From Flavobacteriaceae bacterium (GTDB lineage: Bacteria; Bacteroidota; Bacteroidia; Flavobacteriales; Flavobacteriaceae), in assembly GCA_030618945.1 (NCBI GenBank), contig JAUXCI010000049.1, positions 1 through 12,078 on the forward strand: 12,078 nt of DNA, in the 5' to 3' direction. Shown here one piece after another: positions 6,405 to 12,078 of the stretch. Made by a program: the position numbers and the translations under genes. Every line of letters begins with the position of its first letter. The first letter of the stretch is position 1. Under the pieces are notes generated by a model. The model saw nothing but the letters and a program-made list of their open reading frames with translations, searched no databases and was not told where the DNA came from.

Positions 6405-7076
6405 TAAATACTGGCCGTCAGTAACCGCCCCAATATCAGTAAGTGCGCCTGCATCATAATTCGGGATCAGACCTTTATAGAGCATGGCGTTTGAAATAAC
6501 TACCGCACCCTGCCCGCCTTTAGCATCTGAACCAACTCCAGTATCAACACCTTCTGTAAGGATTGAAACTGCATCAACGAACGGAGTCGTCGTCTGTGTC
6601 TGGATAAATATCATCGCACCAGCAGCAACCGTTAAGGCAGAAATGTCTACCTGTGCGATTGTTAGCACAGCTTTATTGGAATAAGTTGTACGATCAATTG
6701 CAGTAATCGCAGCCAAATCAATAGGAGTAGCATCACTATCAACACCTGCGATATGATCACCAACTGCGAATTTATAACTATCCGGTAATGTTATATCAAT
6801 TGTAGTATCCGTCGATCCACCATCAGCAAGCAAATAAGCTCCACCAATAAATGGCAGCCCAACCGTTGGTGCTTGAATAGCATACGGGACATGCTGACTT
6901 ACACGATTCGTACTTTCTGTAATTGCTGCAACAACCGTGCCGGCTTCAAGGATTCCATACCCAGGAACTAAAGTGACCATCTTTTTCAGCGCAATTTTTA
7001 TGTCTGAATAAAATAATCGTTTGGGGTCAACCTGGAACCCTCTTTTAATATATGCTGTATCTCCAAAGTTATCCAT
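6393..7076 (-). CDS. Head decoration protein, lambda gpD-like with inserted domain
   Basis: A 227-residue protein starting 2 bases after the protease/scaffold stop, with GGAG inside that gene 10 bases upstream. Residues 1-70 (VPGYGILEAGTVVAAITE) and 165-227 (DAVSILTEGVDTG, GAVVISNAMLYKGLIP) together resemble a gpD-like head decoration protein. These proteins bind as trimers on the expanded capsid and stabilise it. Between them, residues about 71-163 carry extra beta sequence: YKFAVGDHIAGVD, LAAITAIDRT and KAVLTIAQVD. This makes the protein about twice lambda gpD (110 residues). The insert resembles that in the capsid protein. Order protease, decoration, capsid matches lambda C-D-E. Confidence 0.7.
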   Translation of the reverse strand: MDNFGDTAYIKRGFQVDPKRLFYSDIKIALKKMVTLVPGYGILEAGTVVAAITESTNRVSQHVPYAIQAPTVGLPFIGGAYLLADGGSTDTTIDITLPDSYKFAVGDHIAGVDSDATPIDLAAITAIDRTTYSNKAVLTIAQVDISALTVAAGAMIFIQTQTTTPFVDAVSILTEGVDTGVGSDAKGGQGAVVISNAMLYKGLIPNYDAGALTDIGAVTDGQYLVLK

Positions 7077-7078
7077 AA

Positions 7079-7657
7079 TTAGGAGTCTCCTTCTTTTTCT
7101 TTAGAAACCAGTTTAAAAAGAGCATCGACAGCCACATCATCTTCTTTCTCAAGCTCAGATTCATGGGTATTCCCATCTTCACTGGTTCTGGTGTTATAAC
7201 CACTACCCAAAACAGAAGAAGCACTCTTGGATAAACGAGTCTCCCAATCCTTAATTTCTGTATCAACAGCCTCTGAGAATTTATTCCAATCACATTCTCC
7301 TGATTTTATATCAACAAAAGTTCCATGAGTTACATGCTTCATAACTTTTTCAAACATATGGCTTGGAAGACCACTTAGATTTAGCTTGCCATCCCAAACA
7401 CCTTTTGCTTGATTTTCAAGTTCAGTTTCAGCCCTGACCGCATTAATTTTTTCCAAACTTAGATTTTTGGTAGTTAAATCTCCAATCGTTTCCGTCTGTG
7501 TCTTCGCTATTTCGGTCAACTGAGAAACTTTCGATGAAATTTCTTGAAACTTCTCACCAAACTGATTCTCAGTTTCTTTTTTCGCTACCGAAACAGCGTC
7601 GTCCTGAATCTCCTTAACAAGATCAGGATGCTCTTTTAACAAAGTTTCCCTGTCCAT
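7079..7657 (-). CDS. Possible internal start giving scaffold alone (Nu3-like)
   Basis: An in-frame ATG at 7657-7655 (residue 219 of the full protein) is preceded by GGAGG at 7673-7669, with 11 bases between. Translation from here would give a 192-residue protein, MDRETLLKEHPDLVKEIQDD..., containing all of the coiled-coil scaffold region and none of the protease. Lambda makes scaffold Nu3 in exactly this way from within gene C. The spacing is a little long, and no experiment supports it here. Confidence 0.5.
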   Translation of the reverse strand: MDRETLLKEHPDLVKEIQDDAVSVAKKETENQFGEKFQEISSKVSQLTEIAKTQTETIGDLTTKNLSLEKINAVRAETELENQAKGVWDGKLNLSGLPSHMFEKVMKHVTHGTFVDIKSGECDWNKFSEAVDTEIKDWETRLSKSASSVLGSGYNTRTSEDGNTHESELEKEDDVAVDALFKLVSKEKEGDS

Positions 7658-8311
7658 ACTGTGTGTATCCTCCATATTTGAGTTTTGAATAAAATGATAA
7701 CGCTTTGAAGAGGTCTCACCTATAAATTCACAATCCAGATCAATCTCTTCATTTGAAAAAGCTTTAGAATTTGTGTTTCGATCATATCCAAAAACACAAA
7801 CCGAACCTTCTATAAATTCCCACTTTCTAAATATTGTGCCTGGTCCTTTGAGCTTGATTCCATTCGCTTCAGACGCAGCACCTTTTTCAATGCTTTCTAT
7901 TAGAAGAGGTTGAACCCTAACGCTGGCTTCATATGGAAACCCTTCTGAAGATACTTTTTGAAAGAGTTCTGATTCAGGTGTCGATACAAAAAATGTTTTT
8001 CCAGGATCAACTCTCAAATTCTTATCAATTATTGGAGGTCCATCCATATACGCAATTTTTGACGAACGATCATGGCCCTCAAGAATGGGATATTTTTTCT
8101 TATTAAAGACACCACCAGAAAGGTCTATAATAAGATTGTCCCACCAATAATGATTTTTCACTATTCCACCGGAATAAATAACCATATTCAATTGTGGTTT
8201 TTTATTTTCGCCGTCTCCAACGAATGCAGTAGATGCCGATGGGCCTTCAAAACCAATACAAAGAGCATCTGAAGGTACTTTTGAAATAATATTCTTTTTA
8301 TTTTTTTTCAT
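7079..8311 (-). CDS. Prohead protease with C-terminal scaffold domain
   Basis: A 410-residue protein from ATG 8311, with GGGAG at 8322-8318 six bases upstream. A TTG codon directly before it is not needed as start. Residues 1-195 form the protease: H80 in PILEGHDRSS and S130 in FPYEASVRVQP are the likely catalytic His and Ser of a phage prohead protease, followed by a WEFIEGSVCVFGYD strand. The family could be U35/S78-like or Mu gpI-like. Residues about 220-305 are charged and helical or coiled-coil (QISSKVS-type heptads), a scaffold region, followed by an acidic tail (ELEKEDDVAVDALFKLVSKE). The layout equals lambda C/Nu3: the protease removes the scaffold once the shell has assembled. The gene lies directly behind an intrinsic terminator. 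Confidence 0.8.
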   Translation of the reverse strand: MKKNKKNIISKVPSDALCIGFEGPSASTAFVGDGENKKPQLNMVIYSGGIVKNHYWWDNLIIDLSGGVFNKKKYPILEGHDRSSKIAYMDGPPIIDKNLRVDPGKTFFVSTPESELFQKVSSEGFPYEASVRVQPLLIESIEKGAASEANGIKLKGPGTIFRKWEFIEGSVCVFGYDRNTNSKAFSNEEIDLDCEFIGETSSKRYHFIQNSNMEDTHSMDRETLLKEHPDLVKEIQDDAVSVAKKETENQFGEKFQEISSKVSQLTEIAKTQTETIGDLTTKNLSLEKINAVRAETELENQAKGVWDGKLNLSGLPSHMFEKVMKHVTHGTFVDIKSGECDWNKFSEAVDTEIKDWETRLSKSASSVLGSGYNTRTSEDGNTHESELEKEDDVAVDALFKLVSKEKEGDS

Positions 8312-8322
8312 CAAGAACTCCC

Positions 8323-8370
8323 AAAAAAAAAGGACAACACGGAATTTTGGGGCCCCGTATTGTCCTTTTT
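8323..8370 (-). terminator. Strong intrinsic terminator before the protease/scaffold gene
   Basis: AAAAAGGACAA pairs perfectly with TTGTCCTTTTT (8370-8360 with 8337-8327). After one mismatch four more pairs (8358-8355 with 8342-8339) close a 12-base loop that includes part of GGGGCCCC (8349-8356). On the minus strand the hairpin runs straight into nine U residues (8331-8323). It also has an A-tract on the other side, so it could act in both directions. The ribosome site of the protease gene, GGGAG, begins at 8322, immediately after the U-tract. Confidence 0.85.
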
Positions 8371-8380
8371 AAATATAAAT

Positions 8381-8403
8381 CCTGTGGTGGCCAGACCACA
8401 AGG
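8381..8403 (-). repeat. Hairpin upstream of the terminator
   Basis: TGTGGT (8383-8388) pairs with ACCACA (8395-8400) around loop GGCCAG. CC and GG at 8381-8382 and 8402-8403 extend the stem past a bulged A. In the transcript it lies about 10 bases before the terminator hairpin, so the two form a tandem structured leader or part of a small RNA. Confidence 0.55.
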
Positions 8404-8421
8404 TTAAAAACTAATTATCTA

Positions 8422-8450
8422 TATATAAATCAATGTTTAATATTAATCAA
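8422..8450 (-). promoter_or_regulatory. Possible sigma-70-type promoter
   Basis: TTGATT (8450-8445), 17 bases, TATATA (8427-8422). Each hexamer matches the consensus in four of six positions. Transcription would start near 8415 and meet the terminator after about 90 bases. Such matches are common by chance in AT-rich DNA. A perfect 6-base-arm palindrome, TGGAATGATTCCA, lies 14 bases upstream at 8464-8476 and could be an operator, but nothing shows this. Confidence 0.25.
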
Positions 8451-8511
8451 GTGATTATTTATCTGGAATGATTCCAAGACAAAAAGGTATACCATATTCA
8501 CCAGAAGTCAA

Positions 8512-8691
8512 TTAAATCTTAATCCCCTTTATTAATTTTTCTGATAATTTAATGACGTTAGCCTCAAACTCAAAAACATCATCAGGGTTTTCTTTTATAA
8601 GCCGATCAAAAGTATCAATCATTAATGATAAACAAGCATCATTATCTTCTTTGAATTCTATTTGTGAGTCACATTCCATTTTTTTCACCAT
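8512..8691 (-). CDS. Small 59-residue hypothetical protein
   Basis: An ORF of 59 codons, 26 bases after the portal stop and on the same strand. It starts MVKKMECDSQIEFKEDNDAC and ends with the amphipathic helix region LIKENPDDVFEFEANVIKLS followed by EKLIKGIKI. It is acidic in the middle and reads like real protein, with no low-complexity frame artefacts. The ribosome site is poor for the first ATG (8691); the ATG at codon 5 (8679) has GGTG 6 bases upstream and may be the true start. It is followed by about 200 bases without a gene. I do not recognise the family; a small regulator or head-assembly accessory protein is possible. Confidence 0.55.
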   Translation of the reverse strand: MVKKMECDSQIEFKEDNDACLSLMIDTFDRLIKENPDDVFEFEANVIKLSEKLIKGIKI

Positions 8692-8717
8692 TCGTAATTT
8701 AAATTAATTTTTTGTAA

Positions 8718-10328
8718 TTACTTTTTAGTTTGTTGGTTGGCTTTAGGTTTGTCTTTTTTATCATTGACATTAGGTTTTTCACCTTCTGCTTTTTCCTGTG
8801 TAGATTCTATTCCACCAGAATCGATTGAATACACAAGTGGAGGGTATTTCCTATCCTCAGTAGCCTTCCTTAAACGATTACGGCCATAATTACCAATACC
8901 TAACCTTTTAGCAGCTTCGGAAGGGGGGATACCAATACTTTCTGGTAATGGACCATGTTTAGAGCCCAACATGGCCTTCACACGATCTTGAAGATCAATA
9001 GTCTCAGAAATGGGATAAGAGGTATCAACTAATTGTTCAGCTCTATATTTCTTTTTGCCAAGGACATTTTCCCCATTCTTAAAAGCAATAACTTCCTCAA
9101 TTTCAAAAAATTCTGGAAAATCAGAGACTTTATGTTTAAGAAAAAAAATACTTCCCCAAAAATCGAATTTATAAAATCTGTCAAAATAAGCGACCTCATC
9201 TGATGTTCTATCAGACATTGGCCCTCTCGTAGCCTTTACTGACGCAAAAGTACCGCCTACAGATCCGGTTGTAACATCAGACGATTCATTTAAACCAGAC
9301 ACTACCATCTGCAAGATATCGGTATCTGAATTAGAAATATTAGGGAGATTAGGGTTTTTAGCTTCAAGTTTCATGCCTGGTGGTATAAATAAACGACTCC
9401 CAGGTGAGATACGTTGAGTCAATGCCGTAGCTGCTCTCTCATCGTCTGTAAGATTAGCCCACAATTTAAAAGCTTTTACATCGTCAAATGTAAAAACCCA
9501 TACATATGCACCCGCTGATTTTTTATGATCAATTTCATATTTTTTTAAATCTTCATAAGCATTAAGCCATTCAAGTGTGGTACGAAGATAAGAAACCGTC
9601 CTGCGGGTAGCGAACCCTTTATCCCATGCTACAATAAATTGTTTAAACCCGCCAATTGATTCATATGCTTGATGGGTGTCTTTAGACTCATTGAGTAATG
9701 GAGCGTCATAATCATCATGTGATTTGACATCATTTAACAGATTAGGATCTCTGGCAACAAAAATACTCGGTATAAGCTTTTTTTTATCATTCTCATCGGT
9801 GATTAAATAAAGAATAGGCAAGGACGACTTCTTAGGATGAAAAATAATACCAGTATCATCATCACCACCAGAAGGGAGTAAACTTGGATCGAGAAAATCA
9901 ACTTCAATAAAACCATCTGGGTGCACAGTGAAGATTAAAAACAATTCACCTTCAACTGAGGCCCTACCAACATAAGACCGCCAATTATTATAAAGCCTAT
10001 TCCTCCAATCCAATTCTATCTCTTCAATTGCAGATTGTATTTGTATGATTTCAGATGTAGCCTCGAACCCCATGCCTGTGATTCTACCGACAACGCCCCT
10101 GACTGAAGTGTTGACTTGTGGGTTTTTGTTAAACTTATCCCAACAATCCTGTTGCAAAGCGGTCCTTGTCGTAGCCATTTCTTCTTTCTGTGTTCCTAAT
10201 GGAGTTGCAAAACCATCAGCATCCCTATATGGTTCGGCAAGGACAATTGATGGAAGCGTAAAACTAACCTTTTCTAAATCGGATTCATCCATTTCGAGCA
10301 ATTGTTGTAAGGCATCGTTCTTGTCCAT
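8718..10328 (-). CDS. Portal protein
   Basis: A 536-residue protein in the portal position between terminase and prohead protease (lambda B is 533). GGAGGG lies 9 bases before the ATG. Portal-like features: an N-terminal helical region with NPQVNTSVRGVVGRITGMGF (about residues 67-90); WRSYVGRASVEGELFLIFTV followed by acidic strands and FLDPSLLPSG (about 115-155); a long central helix section around RTTLEWLNAYEDLKKYEIDH; and a later stem/wing section. The C-terminal 40 residues are Lys/Glu-rich and probably disordered. Twelve such subunits form the DNA entry ring that binds terminase and later the adaptor. The call is by length, order and pattern. Confidence 0.8.
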   Translation of the reverse strand: MDKNDALQQLLEMDESDLEKVSFTLPSIVLAEPYRDADGFATPLGTQKEEMATTRTALQQDCWDKFNKNPQVNTSVRGVVGRITGMGFEATSEIIQIQSAIEEIELDWRNRLYNNWRSYVGRASVEGELFLIFTVHPDGFIEVDFLDPSLLPSGGDDDTGIIFHPKKSSLPILYLITDENDKKKLIPSIFVARDPNLLNDVKSHDDYDAPLLNESKDTHQAYESIGGFKQFIVAWDKGFATRRTVSYLRTTLEWLNAYEDLKKYEIDHKKSAGAYVWVFTFDDVKAFKLWANLTDDERAATALTQRISPGSRLFIPPGMKLEAKNPNLPNISNSDTDILQMVVSGLNESSDVTTGSVGGTFASVKATRGPMSDRTSDEVAYFDRFYKFDFWGSIFFLKHKVSDFPEFFEIEEVIAFKNGENVLGKKKYRAEQLVDTSYPISETIDLQDRVKAMLGSKHGPLPESIGIPPSEAAKRLGIGNYGRNRLRKATEDRKYPPLVYSIDSGGIESTQEKAEGEKPNVNDKKDKPKANQQTKK

Positions 10329-10346
10329 TTCTTTTAACCCTCCATA

Positions 10347-10718
10347 CTATTGGTTTTTTAAGATTTTAGAAACTATTGCTGCATTCAATTCAAATTCTCT
10401 GAGCCCCTTACCGGTCATGATACCTTTTCGAATATCTTTTGCTTCCTTTTTCCTTCGTTTAATTTTACCAGCATTTAAGATTTTGCTTTTATAATAAAAT
10501 TCCAAAATTTGAGATTTAGTCGTCCAATAAGCAATTACATGTTTCAATCGTAATCCTTCAATATCCTTTTTCGAATTAATTCGATCACGTAGGATAATAT
10601 TCATTTCCCTGGACCATCCACCCCAATCAATATTAATTCTTGAAATCTTATTGTGTTTGGCTTCATTAAATTTTTCATCAATATATTCCACAAAATCTTT
10701 TGCTTTCCAATTTTCCAT
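10347..10718 (-). CDS. Basic protein in the lambda W position, function unknown
   Basis: A 123-residue protein between terminase and portal. Its ATG overlaps the terminase stop as TAATG at 10720-10716, with GGAG shortly upstream, so translation is probably coupled. It is strongly basic, with a Lys/Arg-rich stretch near residues 80-95 (AGKIKRRKKEAKDIRKGIMT), and contains INIDWGGWSREMNIILRDRI earlier. Lambda W at this place is 68 residues and acts in head completion. The present protein is longer and I see no clear similarity. Nucleic-acid contact during packaging is possible from its charge, but this is inference. Confidence 0.6.
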   Translation of the reverse strand: MENWKAKDFVEYIDEKFNEAKHNKISRINIDWGGWSREMNIILRDRINSKKDIEGLRLKHVIAYWTTKSQILEFYYKSKILNAGKIKRRKKEAKDIRKGIMTGKGLREFELNAAIVSKILKNQ

Positions 10719-12078
10719 TATTTCCAGTCTCCTTTTAAATCAGACGGAGACATGAACGTCCCCCAAAATGCTTTTCCAGACCGACTTCTAAAATCGTCAA
10801 CAGCTAAAAAACGACCAGCATATATCCCATTAGCCAACGCAAAAATATAATCGTCCTGGACACCTCGTTTTAGTTTTTTCTCAGGCGAGCCAAACCATTT
10901 TGTCGTATCATCATGGTCAAAATAGGTCATCTCCTCTCTAACAATATCATCCAATTTTGAACCAGGGACAGAACTTGGTGGTCCCTTAAAACGTCCTTGG
11001 CTTATAATAGTATAGAGATATGTAAACATTGCTAATTGAACCCTATAATTAGGATGAACTAAATCAAATTTTATGCCATTGTCATCGCCCCAGGGGACCA
11101 TATCCCAAGCACCATATCGCTCAGAACCGACAACATCAAGCCCTCCATATTCTTCATGAGAAAGAAGTATATTTGTTTTAAATCCCTCTAACGAGTGGTC
11201 TTCTATATCTACAACATTAAGTAAAAAATAAATATAGCTTAAAGACGCCATCTCAAGTTCAGGTCTAACTTTTTGTTTTTTATTCAGTTGCGGCACATGT
11301 GGGGCTGATTGTATTTGTCCGATGTTAGGATTGTTTAAGCTGCCTGCAAGCCCTTTAGCAACAACTGTGAATATTGACCTTGCTGCAGTTCGTCTCTTCA
11401 TTGGATCAGCCCTATCAATACCCCCAATAAGTACCCATTCAGTGTTATATATTGCAGTTAAGCGATCAAGGCTCGATGCATCTGCCATAACAGGCATGCC
11501 ATTATCAGATACCAAAGAATAAACATCAGAAACGGGCCATAAATGTTTTTCCACATTATCTATTTCTTTGTCCTGGTTCCAAATATCAACTCCTGTGTCA
11601 ATTAATCTTCTATCACTTTCCATTATTTCTGATCTACGCCTGATCAAACTAATGACTCGTTTATGACAATTTGCGGATCCATCAGCACCAATGTAATTAA
11701 AAGCATCCACTTCCTCTTGAGAAAATACTTTTTCAGCGCCAGCAGACCATAAATTTAGAAAGTAACGAGCAAACCCACCCATCGGGAATTTTATTCTATA
11801 AGAATCTAATTGCATCTGAGTATTATAAGGATGCCAATAGTCTTTATAACTACCTTTTTGGCTAAGTCGATATGAACAAAATAATGCAGGATCCTTTTTT
11901 TTCACATAAGATCTATAAAGATGATAAAGAACATGCTCCTTCGATGATACCGTTGAGTCAATAACACCAAGCGCATTGGGAACATTTCTAATTGACCCAT
12001 CAACTTTTTCAAAAAAATCAGGTCTTTTACATTCAAAAAATTCTGAAAAAGCATACCCTGTAATATTTGAAAAGATTC
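10718..12078 (-). CDS. Terminase large subunit, C-terminal part (cut by right edge)
   Basis: The frame is open from the right edge to the stop at 10720-10718, giving 453 residues in view. A GTG at 11905 is not the start, because the upstream frame continues as ECKRPDFFEKVDGSIRNVPN and GVIDSTVSSKEHVLYHLYRS, which look like the end of the ATPase motor including its coupling motif. Further on is an RNase-H-like nuclease domain with three acidic sites: D in VLIGGIDRADP (codon 11416-11414), E in GSERYGAWDM (near 11122) and the DD of QDDYIFALANG (near 10855). The Walker motifs would lie outside the window. Terminase cuts concatemeric DNA and drives it through the portal into the prohead using ATP. 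This call is secure at the family level. Confidence 0.85.
   Translation of the reverse strand, partial: IFSNITGYAFSEFFECKRPDFFEKVDGSIRNVPNALGVIDSTVSSKEHVLYHLYRSYVKKKDPALFCSYRLSQKGSYKDYWHPYNTQMQLDSYRIKFPMGGFARYFLNLWSAGAEKVFSQEEVDAFNYIGADGSANCHKRVISLIRRRSEIMESDRRLIDTGVDIWNQDKEIDNVEKHLWPVSDVYSLVSDNGMPVMADASSLDRLTAIYNTEWVLIGGIDRADPMKRRTAARSIFTVVAKGLAGSLNNPNIGQIQSAPHVPQLNKKQKVRPELEMASLSYIYFLLNVVDIEDHSLEGFKTNILLSHEEYGGLDVVGSERYGAWDMVPWGDDNGIKFDLVHPNYRVQLAMFTYLYTIISQGRFKGPPSSVPGSKLDDIVREEMTYFDHDDTTKWFGSPEKKLKRGVQDDYIFALANGIYAGRFLAVDDFRSRSGKAFWGTFMSPSDLKGDWK

Noticed and set aside
8312..8314. TTG as the start of the protease gene
   Set aside because: The adjacent ATG at 8311 has GGGAG at 6 bases and is the ordinary choice.
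10045..10494. Plus-strand ORF of 149 codons
   Set aside because: It is antisense to the portal and the basic gene; its composition (Ser/Phe/Leu/Ile-rich) is what an opposite-strand shadow gives.
11903..11905. GTG as the start of the terminase gene
   Set aside because: The frame is open to the right edge and the upstream residues look like the terminase ATPase part, so the gene is cut by the window.
1..12078. CRISPR array, tRNA gene, insertion sequence, attachment site or defence system
   Set aside because: No regular spaced repeats, cloverleaf, transposase or integrase motif was seen; all genes fit virion assembly or are small unknowns among it.

Overview
The window is a morphogenesis block from a tailed phage or prophage. 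All supported genes lie on the minus strand, so transcription runs from high to low coordinates. The DNA is AT-rich by eye (not counted). Genes are tightly packed, several stop/start pairs overlap, and each gene is a phage structural or packaging gene or a small unknown among them. I see no integrase, lysis, replication or host gene, no tRNA and no CRISPR array. The window therefore cannot separate free phage from prophage, and I cannot name the host. No tail-sheath gene lies between the neck genes and the tail tube, so a non-contractile (siphovirus-like) tail is most likely.

In transcription order, gene roles and order follow the phage lambda late operon. (1) 12078-10718: C-terminal part of the large terminase subunit, cut by the right edge. 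(2) 10718-10347: basic 123-residue protein in the lambda W position. (3) 10328-8718: portal. (4) 8691-8315: an overlooked 59-residue ORF, then about 200 bases without a gene that hold a possible promoter, two hairpins and a strong intrinsic terminator ending just before the next ribosome binding site. (5) 8311-7079: prohead protease with C-terminal scaffold and a likely internal scaffold start (lambda C/Nu3). (6) 7076-6393: gpD-like decoration protein with an inserted domain. (7) 6328-5090: gpE-like major capsid protein, also with an insertion. (8) 5029-4643: protein in the FI position. (9) 4603-4178, 4178-3570, 3560-3024, 3033-2806 and 2816-2355: adaptor, stopper, neck protein, small unknown, tail terminator. 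(10) 2322-1801: beta-rich protein with a decoration-like repeat style. (11) 1782-1552: small four-cysteine zinc-ribbon protein. (12) 1530-625: major tail tube protein. (13) 550 to the left edge: tail assembly chaperone of the G/GT type. The tape-measure gene should follow beyond the left edge.

The strongest new observation is a complete programmed -1 frameshift signal in the chaperone gene: slippery heptamer A AAA AAC in the correct phase at codons 134-136, a 5-base spacer and a perfect 12-bp stem. It leads into a -1 frame that reads like real protein up to the window edge. The second is the terminator placed immediately upstream of the protease/scaffold/capsid genes, which could be an attenuator or a site of regulated read-through. 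The third is the apparent insertion of small beta-rich domains into the decoration, capsid and tail tube proteins.

Together these genes would build a DNA-filled head (terminase, portal, protease/scaffold, capsid, decoration), close and connect it (FI-like, adaptor, stopper, neck), and build the tail (terminator, tube, G/GT). Family calls rest on sequence motifs, length and gene order read by eye; no database search was possible.
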